Below, piece after piece: positions 55,287 to 64,000 of a DNA stretch of 64,000 nt (the first letter of the stretch is position 1; each line of letters starts with the position of its first letter). Made by a program: the position numbers and the translations under genes. The DNA comes from Paralithodes platypus. Taxonomy: Eukaryota > Arthropoda > Malacostraca > Decapoda > Lithodidae. Below the pieces are notes generated by a model. That model was not told the DNA's origin. It made no database searches and saw nothing but the letters and a program-made list of their open reading frames with translations. The stretch is taken from assembly GCA_032716605.1 (NCBI GenBank), contig CM064509.1, positions 39,466,924 to 39,530,923 on the forward strand. The letters are read 5' to 3'.

Positions 55287-57090
55287 TTTTAGTGATCCTA
55301 GCTTTAAAACTATAGAGAGTGGGACTGTTAACTACGAGATGGAAGGTGATTCCACTCTTGGATGCTGCGGGGAAAAAATGAGTAGGCTACCCAAATATGT
55401 CGGTGCTTGCCTGGTATGTGTAGTATTTTCGGTTGTGGCTGCCTCTTGTGGATTGTATGTTTGTAGGGTGTAAATATGTGTCTTTGTCTATGTCTACTAG
55501 ATTGTTTGTGATTTTGTATAGCATTTGTTGTCTGTGTATTTGTCTTCTTGTTGCAAGTGTGTCTAATTTAATGTCTTGTTTGAGCAAAGTGACCGATGTA
55601 GTGTGTCTGTAATCACGTCTGATCCATCTTGCCACCTTATTTTGTATGGCTTCTAATTTATTAATGTTATTGTGAGTGTCTGGATCCCAGACGGTGTCGC
55701 AGTATTCAATGTGTGGTCGAACTAGTGTTTTAAAGCTAAAATGTTGATGTCTGCATTGCACCTCCTTAGGTTCATGCACAGGAACCCCAGGGCTTTGTTG
55801 GCTTTTGCCCTGATGCTACTCACATATGTGCTCCACCTCATGTCTGCTAAGAGGTGGACTCCCAAATACTCATGTGAAAGGACTGTATCAAGGTTGGTAT
55901 TATGGAGTTTATAGGCAAAGGGGACAGGTTTCTTGGAGCGGGTAAAACATATTTGGTGGCATTTGTCTGGTCTAAAGGTCATCTGCTACTTGGCTTCCCA
56001 GTCTTCAAGGGCTGTCAAGTCGTCTTGAAGTCGAAGGCAATCGTCCCTATCAACTATTGATCGGTATGGGCCTACTAAGCTATCGTCTGCAAAAAGTCTA
56101 GTAGTAGAAGTTAAAGATGATGGAAGGTCATTAATGTACGAGAGAAAGAGAAGGGGGCCAAGGACGGTGCCTTGAGGTACCCCCGAAGTTACAGGAACAG
56201 AAGATGAGTGGGAGCCATCGAGAACAACACGTTCTCGATTGGTTAAGAATGTCTTAATCCAGTGAATAAGTGGTCCTCGGATTCCATAGTAATCCAGTTT
56301 AGCTAACAGTCTACGGTAGGGGACTTTGTCGAAGGCTTGGCGAAGTCTAGGACTATGGTGTCAACTTGTTTGATTTTAGGGTCATTTAGGAACTGGGATA
56401 TGTCGTGGGTCGTTACAAGTAATTGCGTCTCGCACGAGCGTTTGGGTCGAAAGCCGTGCTGTGAGTCAGTCAGTATATTTTGGTTGTTAAAATGGTCCAT
56501 TATATGTCTATGGAGGATGTGTTCTAAAATTTTGCAAGGAACTGAGGTTAAAGAAACAGGCCTATAGTTAACTGGGAGGGTTCTGTCTCCGGATTAAAAA
56601 ATGGGGGTCTCGTTCGCCAAAAGCCAGTCATGGGGAAGTTCTCCGGTGTATATAGTCTGTGAGAATATAACCTGCAGGATAGGAGCAAGGATGGCAGCAT
56701 TCGCCCTAAGTGTCCTGCTAACTTGGTATATTGTCTGGTCCAGTCGCTTTGTCAACGTCTACCTCAGATCAAAGTTTCTCGATTCCACGGGTGTGTATAG
56801 TCAGTGGCGGTATAGTCGGGTGTGGTGATGGTGACAGTTCCGGCAAGTCTGCTTGTTCTTGTGTAAAAACTAACTGGAACTGCGAATTAAGTGCATGCGC
56901 TTTATCCTGTGGAAGTGTGACCAGAGAATCGTTATGTAATAATGTTGCTATAGCCTACCAGTCGAGTCTTGTTTGCGTGCTTTGAAGAAGCTGTAAAACA
57001 TTTTGTGGTTTTGTTTGTTGTCTGTGAGAAAAGTGGCAGTGTGCTTAGTTTCTGCTATTTAATTTTTCTTTGAAGTGTTTTCCGTGAATT
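55287..57090 (-). pseudogene. CR1/L2-like LINE reverse transcriptase, minus strand
   Basis: Reading the minus strand: 'KATGPDNIPS' (about 56725), 'LPVNYRPVSLTSVPCKILEH' (56580-56520), 'TDSQHGFRPKRSCETQLL' (56470-56415), 'TIVLDFAK', '[15 protein letters not shown]' (56200-56150), 'RLFADDSLV' (catalytic FADD at 56083-56102), 'TFRPDKCHQICF', 'HEYLGVHLLADMRWS', 'FSFKTLVRPHIEYCDTVW' and 'NKVARWIRRDYR', ending near 55390. Breaks: a stop (Trp codon changed) near 55985, a frameshift near 56340, and more upstream. A_n lies at 55287-55295 on this strand. No endonuclease seen. 'GFR...RSCETQL' is typical of CR1/L2 relatives. Confidence 0.87.
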
Positions 57091-57155
57091 CTTGTAGTAC
57101 TGTATTCCCAAATCAGGTGAGGAGCCAACAACCTAGCCAGGCCAAGGTGGCATGT

Positions 57156-57585
57156 TGTTGTTGTTGTTGCTGTTCCCCAGGCTGGTCTGGCCGAGCAGCC
57201 CCAAGGTCCCGAGCAAGGCCAAGGTCATAACCGAGTGCCCCCACAAAACCCTCCCTGCTTACCACTAATAAAGCACAGGTGACCGAAGCCACTCCAAGGC
57301 GGGGAGCTGAGGAGGGAGCGGAAACGCCCGGGAAACCAAAGCCCCACCTAAGGCCCTGTGCCCCTCATCAATTATGAAGGGAAAGTTGAGGGGCAAATGA
57401 AAAGTGTGATGCTATAGCTCCCAATCTTTCAACCTCTAGGTTGGCAGTAGAGAGGTCAATCCACGGAAGAGACGCCGTCACTCGAGGTCTAGAAAACATA
57501 TAAGTAAAAGGAACAGTCAGAGAAAGCTATGGGTATGGCAAAGATCGCTCAGCTCTCACTCTGATAGACCAGCCCATCACCACAT
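57156..57585 (-). mobile_element. SINE S1, full length, 10-bp TSD
   Basis: GGTGGCATGT at 57146-57155 and 57586-57595. The minus strand starts 'atgtggtgatgggctggtct' and ends with the shared tail and (AAC)n (seen as GTT near 57157-57170). Confidence 0.92.
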
Positions 57586-57595
57586 GGTGGCATGT

Positions 57596-57973
57596 GATAT
57601 AGGCTGCTCGAAGACCAACCAAATGAGACAGAATAAGAACAGAAGGGGAAAAACATAGAAAGAGGAATTAAAAACTATGCAAAATTTTGTCAAGCCGACG
57701 ACGAAAGCTCGAGAGTAGAGGGAAATATCAACAACCCTCCCACATCAAGCTCCAGTCGCCGGCCCCGATGCCTCCCAACCCCGTCAAGAAGCGTAGTAGT
57801 AGGGGGGGGGATCATCACTACTGCGATGTGTGTCCCCCTATGGGGCGCAGGAGATGCATTAAGGTGATTCCTTTGTGGGCACCAGTTCAGAGATCAAGGC
57901 ATCCATATAGATAGTATGGTTCAGCTCGTGTGTGCCCCAAGCGTTCTCCATAGGGTAAAGGGTAATCAGTAAG
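57596..57973. other. no feature recognised
   Basis: GC-richer sequence with a 75-codon frame (57687-57914) that I do not recognise. Confidence 0.35.
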
Positions 57974-58567
57974 ATCCTGTGTAGCGGGGAGAACTGTTTT
58001 TTAGATATGCCTATTTACTAAGAAACATTGAACAATATATCTTTAACCTAACCTAACCAAAACCGAACCTAGTACTGTATATTAGTGGACTATTTATGAA
58101 TGTAAAATGTAAAAATATATTGTAACATTACCAAATTATTGAGATATAAGAGTAAAACCTCGCCCATCCAGACTAATTGGGGGAGAACCCTGTCTGGATC
58201 TGCCAAAAGTCCGGATCTGCCGAAAGTCCGGACATTTATTCAGCCATCCAGACAAATCCGGATGGCTGAAACCTGAGTCTAGATATCTAATTTAAACAAC
58301 CAGACTTAGGTTTCAGCCATCCAGACAAATCCGGATGGCTGACATACAAGTTTGGATATCTAACACTGGATGTAAATAATATGTGTGGAAACTTGTATTC
58401 GTCTCGTTCGTTTCCGGATTGACTTATATTTTTCCCAAGCCATCCAGACAAGTCATGAAACATGAGTCTGGATCGAAATACCTGTCTGGATCTCTTGGGT
58501 TTCCGGATCTGAGAGCACCGGATGGGAGGGATTTTACTGTAGTACAGCTCTCCCCGCTACACAGGAT
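57974..58567. mobile_element. second 'ATCCTGTGTAGCGGG' MITE with nested insertion
   Basis: ATCCTGTGTAGCGGG at 57974-57988 and its inverse at 58553-58567. The host part matches 5139-5327 inverted; the excess is the pogo-like element at 58151-58539. Confidence 0.8.
58151..58539. mobile_element. pogo-like MITE, about 389 bp
   Basis: Right end inverted CAGTAAAATCCCTCCCATCC; left end AGTAAAACCTCGCCCATCCA. TA follows on the right (58540-58541); the left TA and first C appear lost. The interior is built of 'ccagacaaatccggatggct' repeats in both orientations. Confidence 0.75.
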
Positions 58568-58842
58568 TATACCGGGTAATCATACACACATATTGGGCTT
58601 CTTGTACCTTTAATAAATATTGCTTACTTACACTATAAAATAAAAAATATCATATTTGTTATATTACGGAAATACATTTCACGCATAATAAAAACTCACG
58701 TATATATTATTAACACATAATGATTTGTAAAATGACTTGCAAACTATTCTAATAACTAATATTCTAATAACAATTCTAATAAATAATTGGTAAAATTTGA
58801 ATAATAGTGGCAGATTCCATTCTGTACTATTGAAGATTTTGT
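58568..58842. other. AT-rich spacer
   Basis: No feature recognised. Confidence 0.4.
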
Positions 58843-58846
58843 TTAA

Positions 58847-59231
58847 GGGGGGGTCGCCTGCTTTTTTCTCTTTCTCTTCCTCTCTCTTTGGCTTGTATCC
58901 ATTCGGCCCCATTCAGCCAACTGTTTTAAGATATTTATCCCCATCCAGGTGTCAATTTCTTCCTGGCGAGCAATAGCGAGCCAGCATTGTATGGAGATAT
59001 CCGGCTTCGCCGGACACATTTTTCTACCGAAAAAATTTCAAATTTAGCTTGCTGTCAAAACAAAAATATGTATATGCTGGCTCGCTACTGCTTGCCAGGA
59101 AAATATTGACACCTGGATGGGGGTAAACGTCTTAAAACAGTAGGCTGAATGGGGCCGAATGGATACAAGCCAGGGAAAGAGAGAAAAGGAGAGAAAGATG
59201 AGAAAGATAAAAAAAAAAGCCGGTGACCCCC
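58847..59231. mobile_element. M1-related palindromic element
   Basis: TTAA at 58843-58846; the right flank is decayed (CTAA). Large parts of the two halves are mutually inverted: 'tggcttgtatccattcggcc' against 'ggccgaatggatacaagcca', and 'ctggcgagcaatagcgagc' against 'gctcgctactgcttgccag'. The central phrase 'ctaccgaaaaaattt' links it to M1. Confidence 0.75.
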
Positions 59232-59340
59232 CTAAGTATTAATCAAATGAAACAGTAATTCCTCTTTGTACACATACTGTATATCCTAAATGCAAGGAGT
59301 ATTGAGTAATGGAAAATAATGACATGATACTGCTTATTAA

Positions 59341-59713
59341 CCCCTTCAGACTCATATGACACAGAGGTTGCCAGATTAGCAATAAGAAATAGAGTTCTCT
59401 CACTCTTATAATTACCTCTCCAAAATTAGTTTTCTGCCCACAGCTAACTCAAAGACAACTGCAGAGGTTGAAGTAACTAAACTAAAGGTTTCTAAATACC
59501 CCTGATGGTAACAAAGGCTTTAAAGTATCCCCAATAGGCTCAAAAGTAACTAAACTAAAGGTTTCTAAATACCCCTGATGGTAACATAGGCTTTAAAGTA
59601 TCCCCAATAGGCTCAAAAGTAACTAAACTAAAGGTTTCTAAATACCCTTGATGGTAACAAACGCTTTAAAGTATCCCCAATAGGCTCAAAATCGCGTCAT
59701 ATGTCGGAGAGGG
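59341..59713. mobile_element. M2 MITE with three internal repeats
   Basis: TTAA at 59337-59340 and 59714-59717. The internal 74-bp phrase ('taactaaactaaaggtttct' to 'ccccaataggctcaaaa') is present three times, against one in 31583-31809 and two in 21837-22136. Confidence 0.9.
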
Positions 59714-59841
59714 TTAATGAATCTCACAACTGATATAAAAGCTACAGAGAAACAAATGATCAACACGCTACGGTTGAACTATAATTTAAACCAAACTAGT
59801 CATTACATTTTGATTCTACAGTGTATCATATACTGTATTGT

Positions 59842-59948
59842 ACAATACAATGTGAACTGCAATACACTTCATAAATGTGGTCACACTAGATATATAATAC
59901 AATGTGACCTGCAATACACTTCATAAATGTGGTCACACTAGATATATA
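59842..59948. repeat. direct tandem duplication, about 53-bp unit
   Basis: 'gcaatacacttcataaatgt' + 'ggtcacactagatatata' and flanking 'acaatgtga(a/c)ct' occur twice. Confidence 0.85.
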
Positions 59949-60265
59949 AAACTATGTTGTCAGGGATACAACTTTCAAAAGTGCAGTCAATTACTGTACA
60001 AATCTCTAAATGACCACTTACTTTCCATTTCCAAAACTATTGCCTGGAAAACTTTGATCATAAAAAATTGAGGGAAAAAGTTCTAATGCGATATCCCCTT
60101 CAAGTTTAAATCAGTTGCCAACAAGGATATATAAGTAAATACTCTGAATTGCATCACTGCTTCACTTTAACCTCACAATCTTTGAGCTCGATAAATCTTT
60201 GGTTTGATTAAATTATGCCGAGATACGTAAACTGATAACTCTGCAATATCCAAGGTGAGAGGATC
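59949..60265. other. no feature recognised
   Basis: AT-rich sequence with no repeat match noticed. Confidence 0.35.
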
Positions 60266-60273
60266 ATTCTGTT

Positions 60274-60521
60274 GTTTTTGTTGCTGTTTGGCCAAGCAGC
60301 CCCAAGGTCCCGAGCAAGGCCAAGGCTATGACCGAGCGCCCCCACAGAACCCTCCCTGCCTACCACTAATAAAGCCCAGGTGACCGAAGCCATTCCATGG
60401 CGGGGAGCTGAAGAGGGTGCGGAAACGCCCGGGAAACCTAAGCCTCACCCAAGGCCCTGTGCCCCTCAGCAATTATGAAGGGAAAACTGAGGGGCAAAGG
60501 AAAAATGTGACGCTTTGGCTA
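60274..60521 (-). mobile_element. 5'-truncated SINE S1, 8-bp TSD
   Basis: ATTCTGTT at 60266-60273 and 60522-60529. Contains only the GC-rich middle and 3' tail; the tail is diverged. Confidence 0.85.
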
Positions 60522-60549
60522 ATTCTGTTAAAAATATATACCAACATCT

Positions 60550-60628
60550 TATTTGAGAGAATATCATCATAATATATTTGAGAGAATATCATCATAATAT
60601 ATTTGAGAGAATATCATCATAATATATT
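60550..60628. repeat. 25-bp tandem repeat, 3 copies
   Basis: Unit 'atttgagagaatatcatcat' + 'aatat' starting at 60551, 60576 and 60601. Confidence 0.93.
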
Positions 60629-60663
60629 TGATTACAATACTCTAATAATCACATTGGATAGAA

Positions 60664-61000
60664 TTGACCACTTGCAAGTTTCAGACTATAAGAAGTTGGA
60701 GCTGTTGTTGTTGTTGTTGTTGTTCCCTAAGCTGCCTGGCCGAACAGCCCCGAGTCCCTGAGGAAGGCCATGGCCACGATCGGGCTTTCCCACAGAGGTC
60801 TCATTGAGTGTAGATTGTGTTGTTGGCGTAAGTGGTTGTGTGAAATGCAGTCTTCTATGATGTGTTTAATGGTATGAGGTGCTGTGTTACAACCCGGGCA
60901 GGTGTCGACAACGGAGTCATCCAGTCTCTTCTGATAGCTCAGGAGAGCTGGATGGTTGGACAGTTGGAGCTGTAAACATTGATAGACAAATGTAATAATA
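60664..61000. mobile_element. M4 MITE interrupted by LINE tail
   Basis: The left end 'ttgaccacttgcaagtttca' is followed by the insertion at 60706-60961; the element then resumes as 'gtaaacattgatagac'. Its right end is not resolved. Confidence 0.6.
60706..60961 (-). mobile_element. jockey-like LINE tail insertion, 256 bp
   Basis: The 12-bp duplication AGTTGGAGCTGT lies at 60694-60705 and 60962-60973. The minus strand encodes 'HPALLSYQKRLDDSVVD', the CPGC...H...C knuckle and 'LFGQAA', then (AAC)n. Third copy of the tail also seen at 7814-8464 and 36474-37027, and the only one with no foreign 5' sequence. Confidence 0.92.
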
Positions 61001-61053
61001 CAATCGACTTTGACATACATAAACAAGGAACCTGTATTTCCAAACAGTATTAA

Positions 61054-61276
61054 TTGCCCACTTGCGAGTTTCAGGCTATAAGGAAGTTGGAGCCGTATAT
61101 ATAGATATTATAAAGAAATGCAATAATACTGTAGGTTTCTGATGGTTAGAAAGTGTAGTGAGTTTGATGGTATGTATTTATAGATGCACTACAATCGTAT
61201 TTAAGCTAGTAATTCTGTTAAATATCTATGCCTATAGCTCCAACTTCCTTATAGCCTGAAACTCGGAAGTGGTCAA
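61054..61276. mobile_element. M4 MITE, complete, TTAA-flanked
   Basis: TTAA at 61050-61053 and 61277-61280. Ends TTGCCCACTTGCGAGTTTCA and, inverted, TTGACCACTTCCGAGTTTCA; inverted repeats of about 43 bp. Confidence 0.85.
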
Positions 61277-61411
61277 TTAACTGTGTAAGTAAATATATAT
61301 ATATATATTCATATAAATTTGGATCAAGCCTATACCATTAAAATGTAACAATCTTAAATAGTTTTGAGTCAAACATTGTTTTTGTGCAGACATTGTTTTC
61401 CCTTTATTTAA

Positions 61412-61777
61412 GGGGAGATGGTTCACTTTTTGGGCGTTTTTTTGCATGTATTCATTATTTTTCTAGTTTCCTCCCTAGACCTCCATCAAATTAAAAAAAA
61501 ACATCCATTAGATCCCCCTTCTAGATTAATTTGTAAATTTTTCGGTAGAAAAATTACCCGGCCTTCGGCCGATTCTTCCAACATTACAGGCTCACTATCG
61601 TTTGCCAGGGAAAAAATCGACACCTAAATAGCACGAAAGGTCTAAATATTGACGAAGAAATGGGTCGAAAGGTCTTAAAATCGACTAACTAATGGGGCAA
61701 ACATCTTAACATCTGAAAACTAATGGGGCTAAACATGAGGGAGAAAGTGGTCCAGAAAACCCCCGGCCCATCCCCTC
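61412..61777. mobile_element. M1 MITE, complete, 366 bp
   Basis: TTAA at 61408-61411 and 61778-61781. Ends GGGGAGATGG and, inverted, GAGGGGATGGG. The interior matches the B-unit M1 copies: 'aatttttcggtagaaaaat', 'aatggggcaaacatctta', 'atggggctaaacatgaggga'. Confidence 0.88.
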
Positions 61778-61785
61778 TTAATTAA

Positions 61786-62270
61786 CGCCTTCCTTACCGA
61801 GGTTGTATTTTGTCAACCTTTACAAAATTTACATTTTACATATAAGCCTTCTTTTGATGCATTGATTTTGTTCTTTTTTCTTTCTCTTTCCAAGCGCTAG
61901 TGAATTCTTCGGAAAAATTGGCGCTTATGAGAAATAAGTAACATGCTTATTATTATTATTATTATTATTCCAACTTCCAACTACAGTATATTCAGACGAT
62001 TTTATGCAGCTTAGGAGTACAGTCGCGCTAATAAGTCATGTCCCAGGTGTCATTACGTTTGGCTTGCTCTGTGCTGTATTAATGTCTGTCAGATGTTTAA
62101 TAAGGTGGGTAAGTTATTGATCAAAACATACTTGGTGCCGAGACATCACTTATTAGCGCGACTGTACATCGTGGTAGTTAAAATGGATAATCAAGATGGT
62201 TTGAAGCCTTTTAATTGCTACATGTCCTCCCTAAGCTGGATAAAATCGTCTAACACTATCCAAGTGGTTG
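61786..62270. mobile_element. M3-like MITE remnant split by mariner MITE
   Basis: Starts at TTAA 61782-61785 with CGCCTTCCTTACCGAGG, directly next to the M1 TTAA. The 'agacgattttatgcagctta' before and 'aagctggataaaatcgtcta' after 62020-62164 are the two subterminal halves. The right end is unclear. Confidence 0.55.
62020..62164. mobile_element. 145-bp mariner-type MITE
   Basis: CAGTCGCGCTAATAAGT at the left and inverted at the right (similar for about 24 bp), flanked by TA at 62018-62019 and 62165-62166. Non-coding. Confidence 0.88.
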
Positions 62271-62548
62271 CATTCATATTTGTTTTCATAAACTCGCCAA
62301 TTAATTTACAAATAAACCTAAATAGTAAAATCAATGAAAGTAATGAATGTACCATCACAATGTATTCCCTTCTTCTCTCGAGCTTGACTGAATGATTATG
62401 ATCTCCCCGCTGTATTCTACACACACATTCACTGCTCACACTAATCAATGGATCTCTATATGTATAAATAAGTAACACCCCATTCTTACATACATACATA
62501 CCTGTACATAAAATTTTAAGACTGAGTGCTCCACACATACGTGCAGTT

Positions 62549-64000
62549 TCAGTCTCTTGTTCTAATGGCGGCGTTCCAGGCAACCCTGTTAAGGGCTGCT
62601 TCACTTGTCAAGTTTTTGGATTTGAGATCGGCACGTATAGTCCGATCCCAGGTCCTCCTTGGTGCAGCTCCCTCCACAATCACAGACCTGCATTTTTTCA
62701 CCCAATTTTGTTCATCCATTCTTTCCACATGTCCATACCATCCCAATTTACTTGTACGCATCACCTCGCTAATACTCTTTATACCTAAACGTCTCCTCAA
62801 CTCATCATTTGTTATTCTATCCTGTAGCCTGGCCCCACACATCCATCTCACCATTCTCATCTCATTACGTTCCATTCTGTTGACATCCTCTACTTTAACG
62901 GCCCATATTTCTGAGGCATACGTCATTGCACTTCTAACACATGAGGCATACACCTTTCCCTTCAGGAGAGGCATTCTTTTCATGGTCAGAATTGGCAGCA
63001 GTTCTCTGAACTTCCCCCAGCCACATCTAATTCTAGCGACAGTGGCAGCCTCGGCCCCACCACCGGCAGAGATGGTATCTCCTAAACAAAACTTGTCCAC
63101 CAGCTCCAACAACTCATTTCCAAAGTTCACAGCCACAGGATCATCACTTAACACAAGCTCGCATTTGCACACTACGCACTCAAATTTCTCTATTTCTGAC
63201 TTATCCTTCGGCAGGGGTCCTTTCATTCTACTACAGCGCTTACTCCCATGGTGTACCCAACATCGACAAATGCTACATCGAATCAAATTAGCGCCCACAC
63301 CCTTTCCACACACTGCACATGGGTATTCACCGCTCTTTTCCACATTGCCTTGTCTCAATCTACAATGCATAACCTTGGTTTTGTTAATATTGACTCTTAA
63401 ACCCTTGCTCGCCATGCCCCCTCTCCATCTTCTGAATTTGGCCTCAGCATCTTTCACATTGTCAGCTATTAGGACTAAATCGTGTGCATAAAACAGTTCC
63501 CACTGGAGTCCGCCTCTAAAAACTCTAGACAGTGCCTCCAGGACCATAATAAAGAGGAGGGGGCTTAACACTGAACCCTGATGAACTCCAACACGGATTT
63601 TGAACTCATCACTCGGTACACCTTTCACCCTCACCGCAGTTCGCGAATCCTCATACATCTTCATTATCACACGCACCAGCCACTCTTCCACACCAAGTTT
63701 CCTCATAGACCACTGTACATCTCTAGGCACCCTGTCAAAGGCCTTCTCCAGGTCTACAAACACAAAGTAAAGATCCCTGCCTTTTAGTATGTATCTTTCC
63801 TGTATCTGCCTGACTATAAAGATAGCATCAGTTGTACCACGTTTTGCCATAAAACCAAACTGCATATCATCAATGGAGATGCTTTGCCTGATCAAACTCT
63901 CAAACTCTTTCACAGACCTTCATGATTTGGTCAAGCATTTTCAGGCCCCTATAATTACCTCTATCTAGCACATCCCCTTTTCCTTTGTATATATTTACTA
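62549..64000 (-). pseudogene. LINE reverse transcriptase with zinc finger in thumb, partial
   Basis: The minus-strand frame 63913-62549 (about 454 codons) continues off the window, with upstream 'GDVLDRGNYRGLKMLDQIMK' after a frame change near 63910. RT motifs: 'DMQFGFMAKRGTTDAIF', 'YFVFVDLEKAFDRVPRDV', 'GVHQGSVLSPLLF'; the active site reads 'FYAHDLVLIA', with the first catalytic Asp changed to His. Between 'NINKTKVMHC' and the thumb lies a Cys/His cluster like a PHD/RING-type finger ('CAVCGKGVGANLIRC', 'CRCWVH', 'CVVCKC'). Then 'VDKFCLGDTIS', 'YASEIWAVKVEDVNRM' and 'RTSKLGWYGHVERMDEQNWV'. The domain order matches a known arthropod LINE type. Probably inactive. Confidence 0.88.

Noticed and set aside
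62526..63491. 321-codon plus-strand ORF
   Set aside because: Antisense shadow of the minus-strand reverse transcriptase, which has clear motifs.

Overview
The window is repeat-dominated, gene-poor eukaryotic DNA, most likely from an arthropod and probably a crustacean. The signs are many short interstitial TTAGG/CCTAA tracts (the arthropod telomere motif), very dense (CT)n/(GA)n and G/C-rich simple repeats, several arthropod-type non-LTR retrotransposons, and one near-complete piggyBac. The taxon is inference. I found no convincing host protein-coding gene, rRNA gene or functional tRNA. The only weak host candidate is a 59-codon ORF at 52560-52739 ending at a possible splice donor. There is one assembly gap (14901-15000).

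Layout. 0-5.4 kb: short inverted-repeat elements, a duplicated 0.2-0.45 kb block (1.9-3.9 kb), a LINE 3' tail and a SINE. 5.47-14.9 kb: a seven-unit higher-order array of two unit types (A about 1.4 kb, B about 0.94 kb) in order A-B-B-A-B-A-A. A 1151-bp chimeric SINE-LINE retroposon sits in one B unit and a 412-bp piggyBac-type MITE in another. 15-30 kb: 44-bp satellite, a truncated LINE, G-rich and 40-bp minisatellites, (CT)n/(GA)n tracts, purine-rich minisatellites, and MITEs including a 979-bp Harbinger-like element and a perfect 56-bp palindrome. 30-34.5 kb: MITEs with 8-bp target duplications, a second piggyBac-type MITE and a 42-bp minisatellite. 34.5-43.3 kb: one long non-LTR retrotransposon (ORF1 with zinc knuckle; ORF2 with endonuclease, RT, RNase H and zinc finger), broken by four later insertions. 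44.9-49.5 kb: a 4258-bp piggyBac transposon with TTAA duplication, terminal inverted repeats and all three catalytic Asp, inserted into a foldback element. 50.8-51.7 kb: two more foldback copies with 8-bp duplications. 53.9-64 kb: three LINE fragments, three SINE/LINE-tail insertions and further MITEs.

How the parts relate. The SINE family ends in the same sequence and (AAC)n tail as a jockey-like LINE represented only by its 3' end, so that LINE's machinery probably moved the SINE, and two copies look like template-switch chimeras. Several unrelated-looking MITE families use the piggyBac target TTAA, with a near-complete piggyBac in the same window. Paralogous empty sites inside the window fix several insertion boundaries to the base and give a relative order of events. 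Many frame breaks in the transposon genes are single-base and some lie at homopolymers, so some could be assembly errors.
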